Below, one piece after another: positions 18,604 to 26,516 of a stretch of 64,000 nucleotides of DNA. Every line of letters begins with the position of its first letter. Position 1 is the stretch's first letter. Origin of the DNA: JALZKA01 sp963701205 (GTDB lineage: Bacteria > Actinomycetota > Thermoleophilia > Solirubrobacterales > 70-9); the NCBI GenBank assembly GCA_963701205.1, contig OY969575.1:1674001-1738000 (forward strand), written 5' to 3'. Under the pieces are notes generated by a model. That model was not told where the DNA came from, did no database searches, and saw only the letters and a program-made list of their open reading frames with translations. Position numbers and translations under genes: made by a program.

Positions 18604-18649
18604 CAGGCGGCGAACGCTATCCGGCCCGCGGGCCGGACGCGCAGGGCGC

Positions 18650-19315
18650 CTAGGCGGGGGGCGATCCTGAGCCGGGTTCGGATGCCTGAAGGGACGCCGA
18701 TAGGTCGGCTAGCGATCCCTCAAGCTCAGTGACGGCGGCCCGCAGGTCACGTGCGTCGGTGGGCGCATCGATAGCTGCCTCGGGCGCATTAGTCTCGGCC
18801 ATGTCCTCGAGATCGCGACGTGGGATTCCGTAGACGTTGGGTGCGTACCACTCCGCCAGGCCGCTGCCCAGCGCTCGCTCCAAAGCCTCCTGAAACTGCG
18901 GTGACCGCGCCTCCATGCCCAGTCCATCGGCCAACTCCTCGCGGCTGGCGACGCCGTCCTCAGCGAGTCGTCCGTGGATCTTCTGGGCCAGTGAACGGGA
19001 ATCACCGCCGGTGCGCAGGGTGTCGGCCACGCTGGCAACGGCGCCAAGCTGGGCGGCACCCTGACGGGCCAGGAACTCGACGATGCCTGCAGCTGTTCGA
19101 ACCTCGGGGCGCCGACCGAGCGCGCCTGCACCCGGAATCGCCGCGGCCACCTGGTTGACGAGGCGGCCCAGGTCGTTTCGCACCCGGTCGAGGTTCTCGT
19201 CGAGCTGGGCGCGATCCGAGGCCGGCAAGCCGAGCGCGGTGTCAACTGCGTTTGAGGCCTTGCGGGTCAAGGCAAGCGCGGTAATCAGAAGGTCGAGTTG
19301 CGTGCGAGGAGCCAC
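18650..19315 (-). CDS. Conserved hypothetical, helical protein
   Basis: 221 residues from a GTG at 19315 (reading A-P-R-T-Q-L-D-L-L-I-T-A). The upstream part of the same open frame overlaps the preceding hydrolase and is not protein-like. The protein is predicted to be largely helical: leucine-rich at the start, with a middle region containing H-G-R-L-A-E-D-G-V-A-S-R-E-E-L-A-D-G-L-G that resembles a small helix-turn-helix, and a final heptad-like helix (L-R-A-A-V-T-E-L-E-G-S-L). No family recognised; a helical, phasin-like or adaptor protein is only a guess from composition. It lies between two hydrolase genes on the same strand, about 45 bases before the serine hydrolase. Confidence 0.55.
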   Translation of the reverse strand: MAPRTQLDLLITALALTRKASNAVDTALGLPASDRAQLDENLDRVRNDLGRLVNQVAAAIPGAGALGRRPEVRTAAGIVEFLARQGAAQLGAVASVADTLRTGGDSRSLAQKIHGRLAEDGVASREELADGLGMEARSPQFQEALERALGSGLAEWYAPNVYGIPRRDLEDMAETNAPEAAIDAPTDARDLRAAVTELEGSLADLSASLQASEPGSGSPPA

Positions 19316-19394
19316 GCCACGATGTTCCCATACCGCACGCTCACCCGGACGTGAAGCTGGTGGCCCTGGGTGTGCCGCGCCGTCTTGGCTCGCC

Positions 19395-20296
19395 TCAGGC
19401 TGTGGCTCGGGCCGCGTTGGCCTCGATCTCGTCAATGATCTGCGGCCACATCGCTCGGGGAAGGTCGTGACCCATCCCCTCGATCTCGACGAGCCGGGCA
19501 TCGGGAATCGCCCTTGCGGTTGCGCGGCCGCCGGAGATTGGAACCAGTCGGTCGCGCTTGCCGTGAATCACGGTGGTTGGAGCGGTGACGCGGCCCGAGC
19601 GCTCTGGCGCGGTTGGGGGTGGCCACGATCGCACCCATCTGCCGGGCGGTTCCCGCCGGGTTGAAGCCGCGATCGAAGCTGCGCAGGGCCTGTTTGCGAA
19701 TCGTGGCGGTGTCGAGGTGCGGGCGGTGGAGATCCGATTACGCGGAAGAGTGCCTCCGCGTGGTCGGGGACCTGATCGCGGCTCGTCGGCGGCGGTCGCA
19801 GCAGCTTGCGCAGGATCACCGGCGAGGGCTGACCGACGAACAGGCCGCCGGTGGTTGACATGATCGAGGTCAGCGAACGAACGACGTCAGGATGGTTGAT
19901 CGCCAGCAGCTGTCCGATCATTCCGCCCATGGACGCGCCGACAACGTGAGCTGGGGCGAGATCAAGCGCCTCCAGCAGGCCACGTGCGTCAAGCGCCATG
20001 TCGTCGAGCGAGTACGCGCCCTTGACAGCGCGTCTTAGCGCGAGATGGCGAAGCCCGGGCGCAACACCGCCTCCCTTGGTTGAGCGTCCCGCGTCGCGGT
20101 TGTCGAACCGAACGGCGTGGAATCCACGGCCAGCGAGGCCTTCGCAAAACTCGTCGGGCCAGGCGATCATCTGGACGCCAAGGCCCATGATCAACAGGAC
20201 GGCAGGATCATCCGGATCCCCGAAGGACTGGTGGCAAAGGCTGATGCCGCGACCGACGTCGGTCAGCACCTCTTCGCTGATTGCGCTCGTCGTCAC
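19395..20296 (-). pseudogene. Alpha/beta hydrolase, two frameshifts
   Basis: From the ATG at 20296 the frame encodes a good alpha/beta hydrolase: G-L-G-V-Q-M-I-A-W-P (oxyanion), R-F-D-N-R-D-A-G-R-S, and the nucleophile elbow V-G-A-S-M-G-G-M. It then turns to nonsense. The catalytic domain can be followed by shifting frame twice: near 19721-19723 into D-T-A-T-I-R-K-Q-A-L and near 19594-19596 into T-T-V-I-H-G-K-R-D-R-L-V-P, ending with the catalytic-histidine region G-M-G-H-D-L-P at 19395. Each shift is repaired by deleting one base of a three-base run (one C and one G on the coding strand). Either a pseudogene or sequence error; the protein sequence is otherwise well preserved. Confidence 0.75.
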
Positions 20297-20368
20297 GACC
20301 GAGCGAGGTTATCCGCGACGCCCGCCGGGACCGCATAGCGGCGACCCGGCGGGGTGCGGATTACGAAA

Positions 20369-20566
20369 CTAAGCGGCCTGAACGTTGACCGCGCGGGGAC
20401 CCTTGTCGCCCGCTTCCGCGTCAAACGAGACCTTGTCGCCCTCGTTCAGGCGGTGTCCGCCGTTGATCGCGCTCTGATGCACGAACAGGTCCTTCGAGCC
20501 GTCCTCCGGGCTAATGAACCCGAAGCCCTTCTCGTCGTTGAACCACTTAACTGTTCCTGTAGCCAT
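20369..20566 (-). CDS. cspA: Cold shock protein, CspA family
   Basis: A complete 65-residue cold shock domain protein. RNP1 is K-G-F-G-F-I and RNP2 L-F-V-H-Q-S; the N-terminus M-A-T-G-T-V-K-W-F-N is canonical. It binds single-stranded RNA and DNA and acts as an RNA chaperone, often induced at low temperature. The ATG at 20566 has GAAAGG seven bases upstream. That purine stretch lies in one arm of a 10-base inverted repeat in the leader (20575-20620), and the leader extends about 100 bases or more, as is usual for regulated csp genes. Confidence 0.97.
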   Translation of the reverse strand: MATGTVKWFNDEKGFGFISPEDGSKDLFVHQSAINGGHRLNEGDKVSFDAEAGDKGPRAVNVQAA

Positions 20567-20574
20567 TTTCGGCC

Positions 20575-20620
20575 TTTCTTTTGCGTGGCTAGCGACCCTT
20601 CAGGTCGATTGCAAAAGAAA
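20575..20620 (-). promoter_or_regulatory. cspA 5' leader: inverted repeat covering the ribosome-binding site
   Basis: On the coding (minus) strand, the ten bases 20620-20611 (TTTCTTTTGC) are the exact reverse complement of 20584-20575 (GCAAAAGAAA). The second arm runs into the purine stretch AAAGAAAGG just before the cspA ATG. Inside the loop is a second five-base-pair hairpin (CGACC / GGTCG). Folding of the outer stem would hide most of the Shine-Dalgarno sequence. A temperature- or chaperone-dependent switch is an inference. Confidence 0.5.
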
Positions 20621-20651
20621 CCGAGTACCGAAACGGATGCGCAAGCACGAT

Positions 20652-20678
20652 GACCAAGCTCCATTTGCTTGGTCTTTT
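20652..20678 (+). terminator. Hairpin with T-tract in the cspA-SDR intergenic region
   Basis: Arms 20652-20659 (GACCAAGC) and 20667-20674 (GCTTGGTC) are a perfect eight-base inverted repeat with a seven-base loop, followed on the plus strand by TTTTA. In that orientation it resembles an intrinsic terminator, although no plus-strand gene precedes it. On the minus strand it would form a hairpin in the long cspA leader. Confidence 0.4.
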
Positions 20679-20734
20679 ACGCCTCCAAACCTACCACCGA
20701 ATTGGATTCGGGTGCCTGCGGATAGGCTGCGCCG

Positions 20735-21579
20735 ATGCCAGAAGCCGAAATGGACCCCCTCGCGGGCCGCACCGTAATCATGTCGGGCGGGAGCCGTGGG
20801 ATCGGCCTCGCGATCGCCAAACGCATCGCTGCCGACGGGGCCAACGTGGCTTTGATTGCAAAAACGGCGGAGCCCCATCCCAAGCTTCCGGGTACGGTTT
20901 TCACGGCCGCCGAGGAGATCGAGGCGGCGGGCGGAGCGGCGCTGCCGATCGTCGGCGATGTCCGCGACGACGCCCAGGTAAGCGCTGCCGTGGCCCAGGC
21001 GGTGGAACGCTTCGGGGGTATCGACATCGTCGTCAACAACGCCAGCGCGATCAACCTGGCGTCGATGGGCAACCTGGACGTCAAGCGCTTCGATCTGATG
21101 CAGACGATCAACGCGCCGTGGCACCTTCGTCTTGAGCAAGGCGCGCCCTGCCGCACCTGCGCGAGTCCGACCACGCCCACGTGCTGACACTCTCGCCGCC
21201 GCTTTCAGCCGATACCAAGTGGCTCAAGACCCACTCGGCCTACACGTTGTCGAAGATGGGGATGACGATGATCACGCTGGGCCTTGCCGCCGACGAGCCC
21301 GGAATTGGCGCCAACTGCCTTTGGCCTCGAACGCTGATCGCGACTGCCGCCGTTCAGAACCTGCTGGGCGGCGACGCGGCGATCGCGCGCGCCCGGACGC
21401 CCGCGATCTACGCCGATGCCGCCTACGAGGTCGTCCGGCGCGATCCACGCGAGTGCACGGGCAACGCCTACATCGACGACGAGGTTCTGGCCGAGGCTGG
21501 CATCACGGACCTTTCCGGGTACGCGGCGGACGGGGCCGAGCTACAACTCGACCTCTTCGTCGACGGCTGGCGTGAGTAG
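20735..21579 (+). pseudogene. Short-chain dehydrogenase (HSDL2-like), two frameshifts
   Basis: From the ATG at 20735 the frame shows the SDR cofactor motif S-G-G-S-R-G-I-G-L and then A-K-T-A-E-P-H-P-K-L-P-G-T, a signature of the HSDL2-type SDRs, followed by V-V-N-N-A-S-A-I. It runs into an early stop at 21184. The expected continuation R-G-T-F-V-L-S-K is found after skipping one base near 21116, and A-L-P-H-L-R-E-S-D-H-A-H after skipping another near 21143-21146. The rest (to 21579) carries the catalytic Y-T-L-S-K. Each break is fixed by removing one base. The likely intact product would be about 280 residues and act on a hydroxy- or oxoacyl lipid. Pseudogene or sequence error. Confidence 0.75.
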
Positions 21580-21600
21580 GTCTGTGGCGGCGACTTTTGG

Positions 21601-21622
21601 CCGGTTGCCGGTTGACCGGTTG
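21601..21622. repeat. Three CCGGTTG repeats upstream of the mce cluster
   Basis: CCGGTTG occurs at 21601-21607, 21608-21614 and 21616-21622, with spacing of seven and eight bases. The last two copies also form the palindrome CCGGT-TG-ACCGG (21608-21619). They end 27 bases before the first mce start, in the only gap that could hold the cluster promoter. They may be a regulator-binding site; no binding protein can be named. Confidence 0.45.
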
Positions 21623-21649
21623 ATGCGCGAACGCTAGGTTGCTTCGAAC

Positions 21650-23125
21650 GTGGGTTCCAAGGGTCAGGAGGAGTCAGGCGAGCGCAGTCGCGCTCCGTAC
21701 CTCGTTGCCCTTGGGCTCGTGGTTGCGGCGTTCGTCTATGTGACCCTTTTTACCGGTGGCGACGAGTACACCGTCACCGCCGAATTCGCGAACGCGAGTC
21801 AGCTCGTTCAGGGCAACGAGGTCGTGATCGGGGGCGTGCCCGTTGGCAAGGTCAAACGGATCGACTTGGGCGCCGACGGCCAGGCGCTCGTTACCTTCTA
21901 CATCAACCCCGGATACGCCCCCCTGCGCCGCGGCACCGTCGCGCAAGTCCGCTGGACGTCACTTTCCAGCGTCGCGCAGCGCCGGATCGAGTTGATCGTA
22001 CCGGCGGCCAACTCCGATGCTCCCGAGATCGAGGACGGCGGAGTCCTGAGCCAGGAAGAGACGATCGCCGAGGTCGACATCGACCAAATCTTCAACACCC
22101 TGAACGAGCGCACGGTCCGTGACTTCAAGCGGGTGATCCAGGGCTTCGGACGCTCTTATGAAGGGGTTGAGCGCAAGGCGAATGAGGGATATCGCTACCT
22201 GAACCCGTTGCTTTACCAGTCGCGGCGTGTGTTCGCCGAGCTCACCAGGGACGAGCGCACGTTCGAGGACTTCCTGGTTGACACCGCGCGCTTCTCCGGT
22301 GCCCTCGCGGATCGTGAGGGTGACGTTTCGGCCCTCATCGGGAACCTGAACGAGATGATGACCGCGATCGGAGATCGCAAGGACCGTCTTGCTCGGGGGA
22401 TTGCGCTTTTCCCCGACTTCATGCGTAATGCCAACACGATGTTCGTGAACCTGCGAGCGGCGCTCGACGACGTCGATCCGCTCGTCATCGCGTCGAAGCC
22501 TGCCATCGATGAGCTCGACCCCTTCCTGGACGAGCTCCGCTCGCTGGCGCGCAACGCCGTGCCGACCGTCCGTGACCTGCGCGCGATCATCAAGCGCAGC
22601 GGCCCCGGCAATGACCTGATCGAATTGCAGCGCCTGCAGCCGAGGCTGCGCAAGCTGGCGATCGGATCCGGCTCCCCGGACTGCGGGTCCGGAGGCGCCA
22701 ATCCCGAGGATCTCGAGGTGGTGGCCGACGACGACTTCACCCAGGGAGCATTCGGCGAGGCGGTTTGTTCCCTCTCGAATGGGCTCACCAGCCTTGCCTT
22801 CTTCCGCGCGTATACGCCTGAGCTGATCGGCTGGTTCGACGGTTTCAGCCACTCCGGTTACGCGGACGCCCTCGGCGCCATCGGCCGCGTCGGCCTGACC
22901 TTCAACACCTTCAGCCCGTCGTTCCCACTGCTGCCCGATCCAGGCGACATTCTTGGCCCCAACGAGCAGCTTTCCGCGCTCACGACCGGCTATACGCGCC
23001 GGTGCCCAGGCTCGGCAGAGCGCCCGATCGCAGGCGACGACTCGGTGCCGTTTACCGACGACGGCGAACTGACCGACGGCGAAGGCGGCACCTGCGATCC
23101 GACCCAGGTCCAACCGGGACAATGA
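21650..23125 (+). CDS. MCE family protein (MlaD domain), first of six
   Basis: 491 residues from a GTG. One N-terminal membrane anchor (residues ~17-36) precedes the MCE domain (residues ~40-115), recognised by T-A-E-F-A-N-A-S-Q-L-V and V-V-I-G-G-V-P-V-G-K-V. A long helical region follows, typical of the tunnel-forming Mce proteins, then a C-terminal segment with Y-T-R-R-C-P-G. These subunits form a periplasm- or cell-wall-spanning channel that passes lipids or sterols to an ABC permease. The stop overlaps the next start by ATGA, marking translational coupling. Being first, it corresponds in position to MceA, but order alone does not prove orthology. Confidence 0.88.
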   Translation: MGSKGQEESGERSRAPYLVALGLVVAAFVYVTLFTGGDEYTVTAEFANASQLVQGNEVVIGGVPVGKVKRIDLGADGQALVTFYINPGYAPLRRGTVAQVRWTSLSSVAQRRIELIVPAANSDAPEIEDGGVLSQEETIAEVDIDQIFNTLNERTVRDFKRVIQGFGRSYEGVERKANEGYRYLNPLLYQSRRVFAELTRDERTFEDFLVDTARFSGALADREGDVSALIGNLNEMMTAIGDRKDRLARGIALFPDFMRNANTMFVNLRAALDDVDPLVIASKPAIDELDPFLDELRSLARNAVPTVRDLRAIIKRSGPGNDLIELQRLQPRLRKLAIGSGSPDCGSGGANPEDLEVVADDDFTQGAFGEAVCSLSNGLTSLAFFRAYTPELIGWFDGFSHSGYADALGAIGRVGLTFNTFSPSFPLLPDPGDILGPNEQLSALTTGYTRRCPGSAERPIAGDDSVPFTDDGELTDGEGGTCDPTQVQPGQ

Positions 23126-24852
23126 GACGCTCGATCACGATCATCTGCCTGCTGGGAGCATTGGGCGTCGCTTCGGTCCTCGCCGCAGGCGCAGGCGCTG
23201 ACAATGCCCGCACGTACAGGATCGAGATGTACAACGCTTTCGGCATCGTCGATCAGTCCGAGGTCAGGGTCGCCGGGGTAAACGCCGGAGTCGTCAAGGG
23301 GCTCAGTCTCAATGCCGACAAGCGCGCGGTCGTCGAGGTCGAGCTCTCGGGCGACCTCGCCGTCCTTGGCGACGAGACAACCTGCTCCTCGGAGCCGCAG
23401 TCGCTGATCGCTGAGTACTTCATCGATTGCCGCCCCGCCGGCGATCCCCTGCCGGACGGTGGGATGATTCCGGCTTCACGGGTGACGCAGACGGTGCAGC
23501 CCGACCTCGTGCAAAACACGCTGCGCGAGCCGTTCAAGGATCGCCTGCGGCTCTTGATCAACGAGTTCGGCACCGGGCTCGCGGGCAATGGCGAGGCTCT
23601 GAACGAGGCGATCCGGCTCGGGGCACCCGCGCTGACTGAGCTGCGCAAGGCGACCGCGACACTCGCCCGCCAGCGCGGCATGATTCGCGACCTCCAAACC
23701 GACTCGCGCCACATCATCGGCGAGCTCGCGACACGGCGCGAGGACGTGGTTCGCTTCGTCGATGAGGCCGAAGACCTTTCGCGGATTTCGAACACCCGCA
23801 CCGATGAGCTGAGCCGGGATTTCGAGATCCTCGACGACTTCTTGGCCGAACTGAAGCCGACGCTGGCCGAGCTCGACGCACTTGCCCGGGAACAGACGCC
23901 GCTTTTGACCGACTTGCGTGCGGCCGCTCCCGAGCTCAACCGCCTGTCCACCAGCTTGCCGCCGTTCAACGTTCAGACCGAGAGGGCGCTGAGGACGCTC
24001 GGCGATGCTGCGGACGTTGGTAGCAAGGCCCTGGGCGCCCGCGGCCAGGAGATCATCAAGCTCCTGGCCCGCGCCGGTCGGAACGCGCCGGTCACGGCGG
24101 AGGCTCTGGCGGATCTGCTCCGCGATCTCGACGACCCGCGCCGGGCGGTTGAGATCGACGGGCGCGCCGCGGAGGTCACCAACCGGACATCGACCGAGCC
24201 CGGGACTCGCAAGACCATGGGCTACACGGGGCTTGAGGGCCTACTCAATTACGCCCGCTATCAGGCCCTGGCGTTGAACCAATTCGACCAGGTGAGCCAC
24301 ATGCTCCACTTCGGTCTCTATGAGGTGTTCAGCGGCGATTGCGGATCGTTCTCGAGCGGTCGCAACACGAGTACGGGCGAGCTAAATATCCCGTTGCAAC
24401 CGGGCGCCACCGAGGTGAGCTTTGAGAATGCTGCCGACTGCGTTGCCTGGCTCGGACCGAACCAGCCCGGCATCACCGAGGACCTGAACCTGCCTAAGTA
24501 CCACCGCTCCGTGTGTCCGGGCGGGACCGAGCCCGTCGCAGCGGAGAACGAGCTCTGCAACCCGGCCGACCCCGCCGCTGCCCGGCGCTCAGCCCGAACG
24601 CGCGCCGACGCGCCGAGTCGCGGCCAAGGCGGCCGCGACGTGCCAGTTCCCGACCCCGGCGGTGCCGAATCGCTCCCGACCCCTGGCGAGATCCAGGACC
24701 AGCTTGAGGATCTGCTCGATCTCCCCAAGGGGGTCCTAGGCCGGGCCGGCCCAGGCAAGAAACGGGACAAGGGGAAGAACCGCGTGGGCGGCATCAGGAG
24801 CGGTGCCGGCGACGCAGCCCAGGACCTACTCGACTTCCTGTTCAAGCCATGA
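23122..24852 (+). CDS. MCE family protein, second of six
   Basis: 576 residues from the ATG at 23122, which overlaps the previous stop (ATGA). A longer open frame upstream is just overlap with the first mce gene. The N-terminus is signal-peptide-like (R-R-S-I-T-I-I-C-L-L-G-A-L-G-V-A-S-V) with no lipobox Cys. The MCE domain carries V-R-V-A-G-V-N-A-G-V-V-K-G, interrupted by an insertion with two Cys residues (C-S-S ... D-C-R-P) that could form a disulfide. A long coiled helical region follows, and a low-complexity, charged tail (R-T-R-A-D-A-P-S-R-G onward) ends in a short hydrophobic helix. This is the largest of the six and the one whose tail differs most. Confidence 0.85.
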   Translation: MRRSITIICLLGALGVASVLAAGAGADNARTYRIEMYNAFGIVDQSEVRVAGVNAGVVKGLSLNADKRAVVEVELSGDLAVLGDETTCSSEPQSLIAEYFIDCRPAGDPLPDGGMIPASRVTQTVQPDLVQNTLREPFKDRLRLLINEFGTGLAGNGEALNEAIRLGAPALTELRKATATLARQRGMIRDLQTDSRHIIGELATRREDVVRFVDEAEDLSRISNTRTDELSRDFEILDDFLAELKPTLAELDALAREQTPLLTDLRAAAPELNRLSTSLPPFNVQTERALRTLGDAADVGSKALGARGQEIIKLLARAGRNAPVTAEALADLLRDLDDPRRAVEIDGRAAEVTNRTSTEPGTRKTMGYTGLEGLLNYARYQALALNQFDQVSHMLHFGLYEVFSGDCGSFSSGRNTSTGELNIPLQPGATEVSFENAADCVAWLGPNQPGITEDLNLPKYHRSVCPGGTEPVAAENELCNPADPAAARRSARTRADAPSRGQGGRDVPVPDPGGAESLPTPGEIQDQLEDLLDLPKGVLGRAGPGKKRDKGKNRVGGIRSGAGDAAQDLLDFLFKP

Positions 24853-26516
24853 AACGCAAATCCCCGCTATCAGTCCTCTCCACATCGCCAACGCTGGTTG
24901 GCGCCGTCACGACCCTGATCGCGATCGTGACCGTGTTCTTGGCCTATAACGCGAACAACAGCCTGCCGTTCGTGCCCGTCTACAAGGTCTCTGTTGACAT
25001 CCCGAACGCCGCTCGTGTCGGCAACAACAACGAGATCAGGATCGGCGGTACGCGGGTCGGCGTGGTCGAGTCAATCCAGTCGGTGAAAAGCGACGATTCG
25101 ACGTTGACCGCGCAGACCGGGCCTCCGGATTCGTCGGTTTCGGACGCCTCCGCCCGCCTCAACCTGAAGCTGGATCAAGACGTCGGGCCGATCCCCGTTG
25201 ACTCGATTTTCCGGATCCGCTATCGCTCCGCGTTCGGTCTCAAGTACATCGAGGTCGTGCGCGGAACCGGCGCCGACGCGCCCGAGGGCCACGTCTTCAA
25301 CGGCCTCGACGACGGCGAGATCTGCAAACTGCCGGTTGACCTGGAGACCTTCTCCGAAGAGATCCCGGACACCGCTGCCAACGGCTGCTTCCAGGGACAA
25401 AACGAGTTCGACTCGATCAACAATACGTTTGACGCCAAGACCCGGCGCGCCAATCGCGACAACCTTGTCGGGTTCGGCGGCGGGTTCTCCGCCCGGGGTA
25501 CATCGCTAAACGACACGATCCAGACCGCCGCCCCGCTCTTCAGGGCCCTGAAACCGGTTGCCGAGGCGATCACCGATCGACCCACACGGTTCAACCGGTT
25601 CTTTCCGGCGCTGGCCCGCACCTCTGCGCTGGTGGCCCCTGTCGCTGTCGAGCAGGCCGAACAGTTTGCATATGCCGCAATCGCCTTCGCCGCAATGACG
25701 ATCGATCCCGGCAAACTGCAGGAGACGATCGACGAGGGCCCCGCGACGCTTGAAACCGGGATCAGCCTGCTGCCTGCGCAGCGCGAGTTCCTGCGCAAGT
25801 TCGCTCTTGTCTCGCATGAATTGCGCCCAGGCGTCAAGGACCTGCGGACCGCGCTGCCTGCGCTCAACGAAGCGATTGAGACCGGTACGCCCGTGCTGCG
25901 GACAAGCCCCAAGGTCAACCGCCGCCTACGCAGTGTCTTCCGGGAGCTAAACCAACTCGTGCGTCAGCCGAGTACGCGCGTCACGCTCGACCGGCTCGCC
26001 ACCACCTTCGATGAGGCGCGCCCCCTGGCCGAGTACGTCGTCCCGGCCCAGACGGTCTGCAACTACTGGAACTACTGGTTCACGTTCCTGCCCAACGGCC
26101 TTACCGATCGCGACCAAGTCGGGCACGTGTTCCGACAGACGCTGACCAGGTTCCCGGCCGCTCCGGCCGCGGCTGAGAGCGGGTTCGGCGGTTACAGCGG
26201 AATCGGCGCCAACGGCAAAGCCGGAACAACGGACCCGGGGGTCTTCAAGCCTTACGAGATTCCGATGACCAACACCCATCCCTACCAGCCCACGGGCCAA
26301 CGTAACGCGGACTGCCAGGGCGGCCAGATCGGCTACCCCCTTGGCCAGATCAGGGTTCCTGGGCAGCCGCTGTCCTCGCCTGCCAACCGCATCTCTGACC
26401 TGCCGGGATCGCGTGGGCCCACGACGCTCTTCTACGGAGCTGACCAGAAACGCAGCCAGGTTGACTCGCGAATTCCGGGTCGCTCCCCCGAGAGCTGGCG
26501 GAGGTTGGGTCGATGA
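24849..26516 (+). CDS. MCE family protein, third of six
   Basis: 555 residues; ATGA overlap with the previous gene. The membrane anchor spans residues ~15-36 (V-G-A-V-T-T-L-I-A-I-V-T-V-F-L). The MCE domain reads N-E-I-R-I-G-G-T-R-V-G-V-V, with an insertion of about 25 polar residues before the last strands (R-Y-R-S-A-F-G-L-K-Y-I-E-V). The helical region extends to about residue 390, then a Gly/Pro/Tyr-rich tail (Y-W-N-Y-W-F-T-F-L-P-N-G) that in related proteins contacts partner subunits. As with its neighbours, it probably joins a hetero-hexameric lipid tunnel. Confidence 0.87.
   Translation: MKRKSPLSVLSTSPTLVGAVTTLIAIVTVFLAYNANNSLPFVPVYKVSVDIPNAARVGNNNEIRIGGTRVGVVESIQSVKSDDSTLTAQTGPPDSSVSDASARLNLKLDQDVGPIPVDSIFRIRYRSAFGLKYIEVVRGTGADAPEGHVFNGLDDGEICKLPVDLETFSEEIPDTAANGCFQGQNEFDSINNTFDAKTRRANRDNLVGFGGGFSARGTSLNDTIQTAAPLFRALKPVAEAITDRPTRFNRFFPALARTSALVAPVAVEQAEQFAYAAIAFAAMTIDPGKLQETIDEGPATLETGISLLPAQREFLRKFALVSHELRPGVKDLRTALPALNEAIETGTPVLRTSPKVNRRLRSVFRELNQLVRQPSTRVTLDRLATTFDEARPLAEYVVPAQTVCNYWNYWFTFLPNGLTDRDQVGHVFRQTLTRFPAAPAAAESGFGGYSGIGANGKAGTTDPGVFKPYEIPMTNTHPYQPTGQRNADCQGGQIGYPLGQIRVPGQPLSSPANRISDLPGSRGPTTLFYGADQKRSQVDSRIPGRSPESWRRLGR

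Noticed and set aside
17315..21579. Programmed ribosomal frameshifting in the three broken genes
   Set aside because: No common slippery heptamer followed by a pseudoknot is seen, shifts occur in both directions, and some genes need two shifts, so mutation or sequence error is simpler.
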